A DNA stretch of 64,000 nt. Source: Dichetophora obliterata (Eukaryota > Arthropoda > Insecta > Diptera > Sciomyzidae). Position 1 is the first letter of the stretch, and the number at the start of each line of letters is the position of its first letter. Positions 22,755 to 33,894 of this stretch are shown here, piece after piece. The position numbers and the translations under genes were made by a program. The notes beneath the pieces are model-generated. The model was not told the origin of the DNA and made no database searches. It saw only the letters and a list, made by a program, of their open reading frames with translations. The stretch covers positions 73,862,136 to 73,926,135 of the forward strand of contig OY986438.1 of assembly GCA_963920525.1 (NCBI GenBank). Reading direction: 5' to 3'.

Positions 22755-23030
22755 GGTGTTTCTTGCAATGACAAAAATGGGATAGATTGCGCTCTTAAAA
22801 TTTTCAATGCTGGTGTCGGAGTGCAAGTAAGAGCTTATGATATTGATAATTGCTATATTAAGAATATAAAAACAAATAACAATAGTTTAAGTGCTAAAAA
22901 TAAAAAAATTGTAGTAGTAAAATTTGTATCCAAATTAAAAAAAATAGAAATTATGAAGAAAAAAGGAAGTAATAAAAATAGATTAACAATGAATTTATTT
23001 GGTGATAAAGGCAAAAAAATATATATATAA
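22755..23030 (+). pseudogene. Element A ORF1, C-terminal part
   Basis: Continues ORF1 after the MITE in the same frame (GVSCNDKNGIDCALKIFNAG) and runs open to the stop at 23028-23030. It is Lys-rich (KKIVVVKFVSKLKKIEIMKK), as expected of the nucleic-acid-binding C-terminal domain. The plus-strand start at 22680 lies inside the MITE and is not the real start. Confidence 0.8.
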
Positions 23031-23201
23031 ATGACAGTCTTGATTATTTAACTAGAAAGTTGTTAAAAGCAGCAAATGAAATAAAAAAGGAAAAAAATTT
23101 AAGCATGTCTGGGTGAGGAATGGAAGAGTACATATGAGAAAGAGGGATAACGATGATTTTATGATAATTAATTCTGAAACAGATTTGCACTCACTATAAT
23201 T

Positions 23202-24150
23202 ATGGTAATATTTGATAACAGTCCACTAAATGAATTTGATTTTCCCCTCTCTCGTATACAAATTGGCACTTCCGACCTCATTTTTAACAAAAATTATTCT
23301 GATAGAGTACTTATAGTACACCAAAATATTCGTAGTCTGAGAAAAAATTTTAACAATTTCATTGCACACGTAAACTCGTTCGAGAATAGGCCAACTTTTA
23401 TTTTTGTATCTGAAATTTGGATTGAAGAAAGCTGAAGAAAGCTCTTTATATAATTTACTGGGTTATCAATTTTTGAGTTGCTGTAATAGTTCGTACACAT
23501 CAGGTGGTGTTGCGGTTTTTGTGCTTAACTCAGTGGATGTTTCACATAATTGTTTCAATATGAATACATTAGATGCTATAAAAGTAAAATGTGTTATAAA
23601 CAAAATTAAACTTACATTGGTATGTGTCTATAAATTCTGCCATACAAATGGTTCGAATGATAACTTTTTAACGGATTTAGATAGTCTTATAAAAAATGAA
23701 ACCAGCCAAAATTTAATACTCTTGGGAGATTTAAATTTAAATATTATGAGTGAATCTAGTTCCATAGACAATTATGTGTCTCTGCTATCTTCCTATGGCT
23801 TAAGTTCATGCATTAATTCCCCTACACGTATTACTGATCATAGCTCCAGTTGCTTGGATCACATTTTTTGTAGACTAAGTGTGAACTTAAGTGCATCCAG
23901 CGCAGTTGTAGATTTGGATATTACAGACCACTGCTTAACCTGTATAAGCCTTGATCTTTTTTTTAATGCTAATGATAAAGTTGTTAATGATGGTAATTAT
24001 GTAGAAAAAATCTATTTCGCTTTATTAAACTATTATCTTAGATTTGAGCCTTGGAATGAGGTTTATGTTGACACTAACCCTTGCTGGTTATTCTCTGCTT
24101 CTCTGCTTCATTCTCTACAAGCTGAACAGCTATATAGATATTTGTTCTAA
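23202..24150 (+). pseudogene. Element A ORF2, endonuclease domain
   Basis: APE-type endonuclease that nicks target DNA to prime reverse transcription. Landmarks: VHQNIRSLRKN, then VSEIWIEES (catalytic Glu), GGVAVFV, LLGDLNL (Asp) and DITDHCLTC (terminal DH). A 10-bp tandem duplication GAAGAAAGCT (23424-23433 and 23434-23443) shifts the frame; with one copy the two halves read through. A second frameshift near 24070-24120 separates it from the RT part. The plus-strand start at 23202 is the first ATG of ORF2 after the 170-bp gap from ORF1. Confidence 0.8.
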
Positions 24151-24700
24151 CAAAATTAATAAACGTAGAAATAAATATTGCAAACTTAAACCATGGATGA
24201 CTAACAGTTTGATTGAGAAGATTGAAAGAAAGAAACAGTTATATAAGATAATTAAGAAGGGTCCAGGAAAGCACATGTTCTTCGCTGAATACAAGACTTT
24301 GTGCAAAAATATTCTTAAGGATGTTGAAGCTTGCAAAAATATTTACTACTCAGAAAAATTGAGAAAAGTCAGTGGAGAATCAAAGAAGGAGTGGAAAATA
24401 GTAAATGAGATTTTGGGAAGAAATATAACACATGACAGTGTCTCTAACTTAAAAATTAATGACACAAACATTTTTAGTGAAGCTGCTATTGCTGAAGAAT
24501 TTAATAAATAATTTGCTACGATTGGAGAGAAAACTGTTGAAAAATGTGCTAATACTTGTTCCTTAATTCCGTCTGATATACGTGATATTAACGTCTCATC
24601 TAGTTTTGTTTTTGTACCTTTTTCGTCCTTTGAGATCTATAACATTATTTGCAAACAGTTAAAAAATTCGAATTCTTGCACCACTGAATGTGTATCAAGT
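24151..24700 (+). pseudogene. Element A ORF2, linker and RT N-terminal part
   Basis: Reads KPWMTNSLIEKIERKKQLY, the usual segment between endonuclease and RT. An in-frame TAA at 24509-24511 is followed by FATIGEKTVEKC in the same frame, up to the solo LTR insertion at 24701. The AAGT target duplication is at 24697-24700. Confidence 0.8.
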
Positions 24701-27397
24701 TGTAAGGACTAAATTTGTACCAAATTTAGCCCACATGCGAATTAATGTTTTACTCCTAGGCATGAGCTACAGAGGTCACACCGTGTAACACCAAAACACG
24801 CGAAAGTGCGATAAGGCCGTTCGAGGCAGCAGCACACCGCCGAGCAGGCACCTGCTGGGAGACACCTGAAAATCCCTGTGGGTAAACGACCCCGGGAGAG
24901 AACGTCAGATTAAGACGCGCGCAGATTGCCTCGGGCCTGGCGCCATAGATTCTATTTTTGTCTTTTGTAATTATTTCATTGAAAACATTAAAAACATTGA
25001 ATTTAGAGAAATCGGTCCTGTTTTCATTTCGGCTAACTATAGGTAGAATAATGTCAGGGTAGTTTCGTGAAGCTATTACTCTAGTAACCTTTAGTTCATG
25101 ACGTCAGTCATTGGGCGAGCATTGGCAAATTAACCATGGTTAATTTGTCACTGCAACCCACTGTATCGCGAAAGTACGCCAAAACGACGTCACGAGCTGT
25201 TACCGGCAGTTTTTCCCATAATGACTTAAACTTATGAACATGCGTCGGAAAGTTAAGTTAACGTCGATACTTACCGCTTGAAAAGTCTAATACACCATTC
25301 ACCTAAATCTGTCATGAGTAAAGTAACATAGATGTCGACCATACCCTAGTGGGACAGTTGGCTCTACAAAACCATGACATGAACATTTGACGCACCAATG
25401 GGTTTCCAGGGTTAATCATAAATAGCAACCATCAATTGCACAGTTATATAAATGCGTATATATGTAAATGTGGATAATTCTTTGGTATTTTTCTCGCACA
25501 TAGGCAACATCAGGCGATTTAATAACGGGACCACATTGAGAAGCTTGGCACCAAAGCGCATGACGACACCGAGAGAATACGAGGACAGAGAAGGTTCGTA
25601 CCGCTGAGAGGATACCACCGACACAATGCCGAAGTAACTCAGAATACCGACGCCAGCAAGAAACGAGCAACATGACAACAACAGAACACGACAACAAGAC
25701 CCTAAGAACGGGCAGCATGATGAGAGCAGCGAATTATTGCAACATCACCTAGGAACAACGAGAATGGGACAACCAGCAACATGTTTCACTGGAAGCAACA
25801 TGTTGATAATTCCAGACTCAGGAATGTTGCCAGAGAGGGCAACATAACCGAAGCTAGCAGACGATGGCTCGGCAAACAAGAGACGGCTGAAAAGACTAAT
25901 CAGCAACATTTGCCGAGATGACTACATAAGAGCGAACCGAGACTCAAGTCGGGGAGTCGCTTGTCAGACGTGAACGTGAACAGAACAAAATTTGTGAAGT
26001 CAATTGAAATCTAAAAACCCAGTGAAAAACAGCCAACAGTAACTTCAGTATATCTAGAAGTCAAGTACTGACAGCTGCGAAACGAGTGTCCCGACGAAGG
26101 ATATCAGATTTTCCCAAGGATCATCGGGAGCTCTACTCACGGTATAAGAGGGACGTCACAAGATTCTACAAACGCACACGTGTTGGTGAGATAGACCTGG
26201 TGTAAGGTGAGTGTACCAAGTAAACGTGGAGTGCAAGGCGAAGTGTTTTGTGTGGATAAGTGATCCTGTCCCAAAAATAGTGTTCCCAAAGAAAAAAATA
26301 AAAGTAGCAATCGTGGTATTAAAATTACTCGAGCTACAAACAAATACCCATCCTCCTATCCTTTTTTATTTCAACCAGTGCGTGGGCCCTACTCGGGCTG
26401 GGAGAAATAATTCACTTTTCCGCAGGGGAGGTCCTTCTTCCATATTGGATTGAGGCCCTTCCTGCTTAATCCCAATACCTACAACACAGAAAGCACAATC
26501 ACTTCGCTTTGACCTTAGCCAAACAAGGTCACCATCTTATTTACTGGCGCTATCGGAACCAACCGACGAGACACGGACCATATCATCATCGCTGAACAAC
26601 ATAAAAACACCCGAACCTATCATCAACCCACTCCTGTGCCGGATTCGGTGATATGAACTCTATTTCTTTATATTTTCATTCTTTTTTATTATTATATTAT
26701 TATTAAGTGCTATTTCATATATTTTATCGTGTTAAAACCCCCCCCTATAAATAGGGAGTTAAATTTATCGACAATTCCAACAAAGTAATTAAATTCTGAA
26801 AATAATTGCGTGAATAAATTTTATAAATCCTGCTTGAATAAATTAATAGTCAAATAGCTGGAATTTGCTATATCTAATAATTAAATTCTTAAAATTATTG
26901 CGTGAATAAAGTTAATAAATCCTGCTTTAATAAATTACTAGTTAAATAACTATAGCTATATTTAATAGCTGAACTCTTGAAAAATCAGCGCGCGAATAAA
27001 GTTAATAAATTCTGCTTGAAGAAATTTATAGAAAATAATTAAACTCTTCGCGTAAATAAATTCACAACTATTTTCATAACCTATAATTTATTGTAGCCAA
27101 TATAGCAAATACTACAAGATTTTTAAATATATATAAAATTTGTCCTGTATTAAAGCAAAGGTCGTCTGTGGATCTTTCGATTAATTAACTCAAATCAAAT
27201 GTAAACTTAGATAATAAGAATATATATTGAATTGTTAATATCAGATTAAAGCCTGAAAATAAATAATTCTCAATTGAAAATTTAAAACTTGTGATTTGGT
27301 GTCCGGAAATAGAACAATTAAAATAAATTTTGGAGCGACCCCGGACAACCACTGAGGTTATCCCAGCTATAAACGCCGGGAAAGGCGGATCGTTACA
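24701..27397. mobile_element. Solo LTR (about 2.7 kb) inside element A RT
   Basis: Starts TGTAAGGACT and ends GGATCGTTACA, with short inverted ends TGTAA/TTACA, flanked by AAGT on both sides (24697-24700, 27398-27401). A 4-bp duplication fits Gypsy-type elements. No PBS or gag follows, so this is the residue of LTR-LTR recombination. Removing it with one AAGT rejoins the RT frame (VSSSCIKKIA). Its 3' end resembles that of the fragment ending at 32181. Short open frames inside are not recognised as genes. Confidence 0.8.
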
Positions 27398-28940
27398 AAG
27401 TAGTTGTATAAAAAAAATTGCTTTTAATATAGCTGATATAGTGTGCCATATTTTTAATGGAAGTGTAAATAAGGGTATTTTTCCTTGCAAATTAAAAGTT
27501 GCAGATGTTATTCCATTACATAAAAAAGGCGCTAAAAACTCAATTAATAATTATAGGCCCATTTCTCTATTACCTGTTTTTTCAAAAATTTTTGAAAAGG
27601 GTATGAAGGAAAGAATTGTTTCTTTTCTGGATCATATTCATTTCTTTTCAGATAATCAATTCGGCTTTAGATCAGGAAAAAGCACTGAGGATGCTCTGTT
27701 AAATTTCTGCACAGATGTTTACGATTCGCTGAATAATAAAAAAGTCACTGCTACTCTATTTCTTGATATTACTAAAGCCTTTGACACTGGTAACCACAAC
27801 ATCCTTTTAAGTAAATTAGAAAAGTATGGTTTTAGGGGGTTTTGTTTGACTTGGCTTAGCTCATATCTGGCCAGCAGACAACAAAGAGTTAAAATTAAAG
27901 ATTCTGTTAGCTCAATTAGTAATATTTCACTTGGTGTTCCTCAAGGTTCAGTTTTAGGTCCTATCCTTTTTTGATTTATATAAATTCTCTCTTTTTGCAA
28001 AAATTTCAAAAGTTCCGTTATTGGCTTTGCTGATGATATGGCTTTTGTTTTCAGCTGTGATTCAAAAAACACTCTGTCAACCTTTGTTAATCATGATTTA
28101 AATTTAATTAGATGCTGGTTTTTAAGTCACAACATGGTAATAAGCGATAAAACAAAATTTATGCTTTTTAACTTAGCAAGCAATATAATGAATTCAGACA
28201 GGTTTTTTTTACACTCGAGTTGTTGTAGTAAACATCCATTTACATATGCTGGAAACTGCAACAATTCCAATGTTGTCGATTGCTATAGTGGTTGTTTTGA
28301 GATTGAAAGTGTGAAGTCATATAGATACCTCGGAGTATTAATTGATAGCAAAATGAATTGGAATGAGCATGCATCAAAGCTTAAGAACTATTTATTAAAT
28401 GTAAATAGATGTCTTTATTTATTAAGCGTTTCGTGTAACTTCAATTTACTTAGAAATACTTATATGGGTATTTCATTCCAAATTAGAATATGGTCTGAGT
28501 TGTTGGGGAGGCACACACAGTAATAAAATTCAGCCGCTACTGGTTCTACAAAAAAGGGCTATTCGAATTATTTGTAAGAAAAAGAGATATCATAATAGCC
28601 TACCTCTCTTTCGAAAAAATTTAATTTTGCCTCTTAGGTATTTATATATTTTTAAAATCTTAAAACTCTTTTATAAAAGATCTGGCTACTTGAATAATAG
28701 ATTTTTCCACTACCTATAATCTGAGAGCAAATGTTCAAAACCGTACAATCATTCCACCACACTCTCTGCAGCTATATTTATTATCGTTTTCGTCGGTTGC
28801 GCCAAGATTATATAATAAGCTTCCGGATAACATACGGGCAATTCGCTCGAAGAACTTGTTCCTAACTAAAGTAAAAGCGTGGCTTTTTCAGTTGGAGTAT
28901 GCCCAAGTTGAGTTTATGTTAAGAATTCTTACTTGAAATC
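27398..28940 (+). pseudogene. Element A ORF2, RT core and C-terminal part
   Basis: RT motifs in order: NNYRPISLLPVFSKIFEK, DNQFGFRSGKSTEDAL, LFLDITKAFD (first catalytic Asp), SLGVPQGSVLGPILF, then FADDMAFVF (catalytic DD). Indels near 27970 and 28015 shift the frame and restore it. Another shift near 28480 leads to a decayed tail (SCWGGTHSNKIQPLLVLQKRAIRIICK). The family is CR1/L2-like; the tail differs from the GFIKRW-type tails of the other non-LTR copies in this window. Translation should use the element's own bicistronic RNA; the copy is inactive. Confidence 0.85.
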
Positions 28941-29676
28941 ACTATTTAATTATAAATTATAAACTTACATTATTTGTCTTTTTACTTCCTTTTAACTTAT
29001 TAAAAAAAAAAAACAAAAAAAAAAACATCCCTACTTTAAGTACTGTTACTATATCGAATATATATCTTAAGTTTAGTATTAGTTAAGTACTAGTCTTATT
29101 ATTGATATTGAGTTGATGACTGGTTCAACACTAGCCTTTCGGCTACTGAACGCAGCAGTTTATTTGTGATTAATTTTGTATACTTTTTTGTAATCCTGCA
29201 CAATAAAGACGAATGTCTTGTGTCGTTATATTGTTATATTGTCGCTATATTGTTATATTGTCGTTATAATCAAATAAAATCAAAATATTGTCGTTATAAT
29301 CAAAATCAGATCAAACAAAAATTGGTCTGATTTGGTAATGAAACATTTTGGGAACATTTGCATCTTTCGTCCACTAAATGTCAAGATATGCAATTTTTTA
29401 GATAAATAGCTAAATTGAATAAAAAATAGTACATTCTAAACTAGTGCCAGCCATTTTTTGATTATTGTTTTTTTTATGTATGCGTTGGTAGCCGATTGCT
29501 TAGTGCTCAGTAAAAAAATTCTGAGCTCGTCGACAGCATCTGACTAACACTCAGACCATGAGCAGACCATGAAAAGAAACGCATATATTCAACACAGCTA
29601 AGTCTGAGGTAAAAAATAAACGATCTGTTTTTGACAACTCATGCTCAGCTCGAATGTAATAAAGAAAAACGCCTTA
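28941..29676. other. Element A 3' UTR, ATATTGT tandem tail, then intergenic DNA
   Basis: An A-rich stretch lies at 28998-29025. The motif (T/C)GTTATATTG repeats at 29215-29300, probably the microsatellite tail of element A. 29300-29676 shows no gene. Confidence 0.55.
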
Positions 29677-30835
29677 CTATGGGTTTAGACCGCCTGAACG
29701 AAAAATTTATCGCGAACAATTTATTGCAATAAATTCTTCGTTCGGAGTACTGTTTAGACCGCACGAACATCAATCGCGAACAAACATTGGCCGCCATCTT
29801 GTTCGTTCAGGCGGTGTAAACAGCAATTTGTGCATTTGGCCGAACATCAATAAATGCAGGGTTGATAACTCCTTACTTTTATATTAGTACTAAAACTTAT
29901 ACTCCGTTTCTCAACAACAAATGGTTTGCCACTCCATAACAATATATTACTCGTATTAGTTATTATAGAAAAGACGTGTGTTTAACTTAAGGGCCCATTT
30001 AAGTTTTTCGACGAACAAAAATGAAATGTTTTCACATTTTTCGTGTGTCAATAAGTTTCGTAAATTTTAAGTCAATTAAATAAAAATTGTTCCCAAATTG
30101 TATGCACTTATTAAGCAAATGCAATTGATACTTTCAGTCGTTCGATTTTTATTTTAGAGAAATCCTTTTTATGTTATAACTTTAAAGAATTGCTTTTAGT
30201 CACAAATCGAATTTTCAACTATCATTTTGGTCAACTATCATCACATTTTTCTAAAATCTTCGATTAAAAACTCAAAAAGTTTCAGCAGAACCTAAAATAT
30301 ATTTTTATTTTATTTGAACGAGCTCTATTGCGGACTCATGCTATATTAAATAATATTTGCTATCCATAAACTCAAAATTTTTATTAAAAGTTATATACTT
30401 ATTTAAAAAAAAAGACCTCAAATAAACAGTCACCTCAAATAAATAAAATATAGGGTTTTCCGCTTAAAAACTTAATTTGGCCCTTTACACAACACAATCA
30501 TATTGCAGCGAAAGTTAACAGAACACTTTAAAAAACATAAAACTAAATTACTACATATTTTAGTACTTTTCATAAATTATTCTCTAAAGCTACTCGTCTT
30601 TGCTACTTTTCTGTTTTTAAACACAACGCAACACCGGATTCGCCCAAAAAGATCGAAGCTTATTCGATCAGAGCGAACGAAAAAATCTTCGTTCGTTCGC
30701 CCTAATTTACTGTTTACACCGGGCAAACATTGTTCGCGATAAATTTATAGCGAACACTGTTCGTTCGGGCAAAGTGTTTAAACCGAGCGAACGAACGAGG
30801 TTTCTTTCGTTCGTTCAGGCGGTCTAAACGCACAG
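29677..30835. mobile_element. 1159-bp inverted-repeat element, PIF/Harbinger-like
   Basis: Ends CTATGGGTTTAGACCGCC and, reversed, CTGTGCGTTTAGACCGCC, followed by CTGAACGAA on both sides. TTA flanks the element (29674-29676, 30836-30838), as for PIF/Harbinger. The subterminal parts are full of GCGAAC/GTTCGC words. A 79-codon plus-strand frame at 30503-30742 resembles no known protein; no transposase remains. Confidence 0.65.
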
Positions 30836-30838
30836 TTA

Positions 30839-32181
30839 TACATCATTCGAAAGAACCTGAAGCAAGATTTATGAGTGGCCATATGCAAGGATTCCGGCCA
30901 GTGATATCAATTAAATTAGTGCAAAAGTGAAGTGATTGTTAAATTAGTCCTTTTAATTCTTTCTAAATCTTCTTTGTTAAATCCTTTTGATTTAAAAAAG
31001 AACTCCCACCTATATTCTTACACCCAATACAAACGTTTCAATAGCGAATCGAAGTAGTTTACTCACTCGCTATTGAAACTACGCGTTGGTTGTCCTCCCG
31101 TTCATCGACCAACAAAACCAACCTAATCCTCACATTCTTAGCCAGGATTTCCATGACCAGAGAAGTCTAGCCTTAAATCCCAGCCAAATTAAACATCACA
31201 CACAACCACTGCCAGAAGGTCTACACTTGCAATCCGGTCAGCTCATGAACGATCATATTAAAGATGAAAAAATTCCACCCAACATCAATCAAGCCCATGC
31301 CAGGATTTGGTGAAATATTTTCATTTTTGCTATTTGCTATTCAATTTTTATTATATTTTATTTCATTTATATTTACGACAAATGACCTTTTCCAACTCAT
31401 TAAAAATTATTGGTCAACTAATTAATTTCCTGAGCGTTCAATAAATTAAATTTATCTATCTAAATTATAAAGAATATTTCTTTCTATTTAATAATCAGTA
31501 ACCCAACTTATAAGTTTAGCGTTTACGATTTACTAATTAACCGTAATAAACTAAATTAAATTATTTAAATACTTTGGCAATCAGCTAACCATATAGTCTT
31601 TAATACTGAGTTTTAAATAAAATTAACCCAAAATCTATTATTGAATCTTTACTTCACTAATCATAATAAATGAAGTGAACTTATTAAAATAAATTTGCCA
31701 TCAGCTAAAAATATATTTTTGAATCATTTGAAACACAGACAAATTAATTTGAAGCTATTATAGAGTTAATACCATTCCGCCAATTAATCACGAAAATTCA
31801 TTGATTTTAGTTAAACTATTCTCCATCAACTATAAATATAGTTGCTTAGTAATTGCAATAATAACCAATAAATTAAATTTAGTTAAGAGATAAATCTGTT
31901 CCTTCAATTGTATTTTTATTATTACTTTCCCAATCTGAACTTTACAATTAGTGAATAATTAGACTGGTTGGTATAAAACCTGCTTCCCAGGTCGGTGTTG
32001 CATTGTACCACATGCAATAGAAATTATAAGCTAGCTATTACAAACCTTACTACCATTGTATCAAGTAAAATCTGATCAATAAAATGTATAACGTTTAATT
32101 AAACAGAAAACGTCTGATTCAGTGTCTAATTTTGCCGCTTTGCTGTCCCAGCTATAAATACCAGAAATGTGGATCGTTACA
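30839..32181. mobile_element. LTR fragment related to the solo LTR at 24701-27397
   Basis: Ends CCCAGCTATAAATACC...GGATCGTTACA, matching the 3' terminus of the first solo LTR (CCCAGCTATAAACGCC...GGATCGTTACA). The middle parts share general style (a CA-rich block ending GCC[AG]GGATT[TC]GGTGA, then AT-rich repeats of AATTAAAT). The 5' end could not be found; it may be truncated. The plus-strand 31086-31313 frame is not a recognised gene. Confidence 0.6.
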
Positions 32182-32184
32182 TGT

Positions 32185-32660
32185 TTTTTAATAATGTTGT
32201 GTTTCGTGAAGTAGAAGTAGCGGCATTGTTACGAGGGCAATTTGAGAAGTTAGTGAAGTTTTTAATATCCCGCGTAGTAACTTTAAATGCAACATGGATT
32301 CTGTCAACTACCATCTGTTAATAGACTACTGTCAAAATTTCAGCTCCCTGCGACGTTGAGAAGTTTGGCAAAAATGGAAAAAAGTGAATTTCGTGTGCTC
32401 ATCAAGCATTACTTTTTGCGCAAAAAAATCATCATCCAAACTAAGGAAAGGCTTTATAAATATTATTGGGACTCTGCACCACCGATTGGAATGAATCACA
32501 AGTGGTTTACTGAATTCTGATGCGCTCGTACAAGCACAAGTGTCGCAGAACGTTCTGGACGCCCAAATGAGGTCACTACACCAGAAAATTTACGAGAAAA
32601 TCGATTTAAAATTCTTTTACTCGAACGCTTGAAACGCTGTGCTGTATCTTCGTAAGTTTT
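32185..32660 (+). pseudogene. mariner transposase, N-terminal fragment
   Basis: Begins with a mariner-like end (TTACGAGGGCAATTTGAGAAG). It codes for a paired-like HTH region: FRVLIKHYFLRKKIIIQTKE, then KWFTEF, a stop, then CARTSTSVAERSGRPNEVTTPE. These words are typical of the mariner DNA-binding domain. The catalytic domain is absent here. A related terminus at 55612 lies in opposite orientation. Confidence 0.8.
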
Positions 32661-32845
32661 GATCCGATTAACTTGAAATTTTGACACACTTTTCTTGACA
32701 TGTTGTTTCAAGGCGGTTTACCGTCGATATCACAACGTTTTCGAGAAAATGTTGCCTTTTTTGCATTAATTCTGCTCCTTGGCTCCTTAGTTAGATTCCT
32801 TGGTTTTAGTGTTTTTTAAATTTAATACGAAAGAAGTTTCATTAA

Positions 32846-33355
32846 CCCAGATATGCCGACAGGCTTATTAGCGTAACAATCTTTGCAGTTTTTTCTAAAT
32901 CCCTTTAATCTGACATAGTGTATTGCAAAACTGATGAAAAATTAAAAAAAAAATTTTTTACTTGGATTTTGAAGCCGTACTACATGTGGTAGTATTTTCC
33001 AGCAAAAACATCAACGGAAATCACCCAAAAAAAACTTTTCCACATGTACTTTTGCTTCGTAGTAATTTTTACAACAATTTTCAATAAAAGAAAAGAAACA
33101 AAAAAAATAAAACATGCTTATAAAACTTTTTCTTACCGATCACGTGACGTGGCATCACAAATCTCACAAAACTGAAATCTTTGAATAAAAAAAACATATA
33201 AAGAACAACATTAGACAAATATCATCAATGCACACTTTGTTTACCGCTTTGTTCTGTAACACAACAACAAACCGGTTAACAAATTAAAACCTTTGTTAAT
33301 GCAGTATCTTGAAAATAACAAGTGCACTACATGTAGTACAGTCGGCATATCTGGG
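32846..33355. mobile_element. 510-bp piggyBac-like MITE
   Basis: Perfect 15-bp inverted ends CCCAGATATGCCGAC and GTCGGCATATCTGGG sit exactly between TTAA tetranucleotides (32842-32845, 33356-33359), the target of piggyBac elements. ACTACATGT motifs lie near both ends as subterminal repeats. No transposase is encoded; the minus-strand frame 33241-33471 crosses the end and is spurious. Confidence 0.85.
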
Positions 33356-33689
33356 TTAAGTAAATGCTCAAGCGAATATTTAGAATTTTGTATAGTACCT
33401 ACATAAGATGTCATGCTCAGGTGACGACTAAGTTCAAACAAGAATTTTAAGTTCATAAAAAATGGAACCAATAAAAGGCAACTTTAAATTTTGTCCATTA
33501 TAATTTATTTTTTACGTTGAAAACGTGCTAAAAAATCTGTAAAATCACACTTCTACTACGGCTATCTTGACAGTGATGTCATGAGAGAATTTTAAAGTGT
33601 ATTTTTTTAATTGAGAAAACGTACTTTTTTAACCAAAATCTTACTAAAAAATATTTGTTAAGTTTTTACTAAAGTAAATGTTTAATAAC

Positions 33690-33894
33690 AGGTCTCTTCG
33701 GAAATGCATCAAACTGCTTTTGCAGCACAAGCAAAATGTTCAGAAATGTAAATACTGCAGCACTGCAAACGTCAAACATTCTAAAATGTAATTTTTCTAT
33801 CAAGCGTTACTCATCATTCGCATCAAAAAAATTCACGCTGCAATTTGGAAGCTTAAAAAATGCTTGAAATCGTGATGCATTTCCGAATAGACCT
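33690..33894. mobile_element. 205-bp MITE (AGGTCT..TCGGAAATGCATCA ends)
   Basis: Inverted ends AGGTCTCTTCGGAAATGCAT and ATGCATTTCCGAATAGACCT. AAC on both sides is a possible but weak target duplication, so the family is not assigned. Confidence 0.65.

Larger units (their letters stand above)
10560..29300 (+). mobile_element. Element A: non-LTR retrotransposon broken by four nested insertions
   Basis: A CR1/L2-like element with ORF1 (PHD finger, polyglutamine, coiled coil, basic C-terminal domain) and ORF2 (APE endonuclease plus RT). It is interrupted at 12079-18515, 18590-21826, 22073-22754 and 24701-27397. At each site the target duplication is visible, and removing the insert rejoins the coding frame; the remainder is about 5.6 kb. 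The 3' end carries short tandem ATATTGT repeats near 29215-29300, as in CR1/L2-type elements. The 5' end is only approximate, placed upstream of the first ORF1 codon at 10833. ORF1 has one stop; ORF2 has several frameshifts, so it is inactive. Confidence 0.8.

Noticed and set aside
25412..26453. Open frames within the solo LTR (e.g. 25412-25718 minus, 26211-26453 plus) as genes
   Set aside because: They sit in a solo LTR with no similarity to known proteins; chance frames in a locally GC-richer segment.
27330..27397. Start of the RT frame at 27330
   Set aside because: Lies within the solo LTR; the real RT sequence resumes at 27398 after the AAGT duplication.
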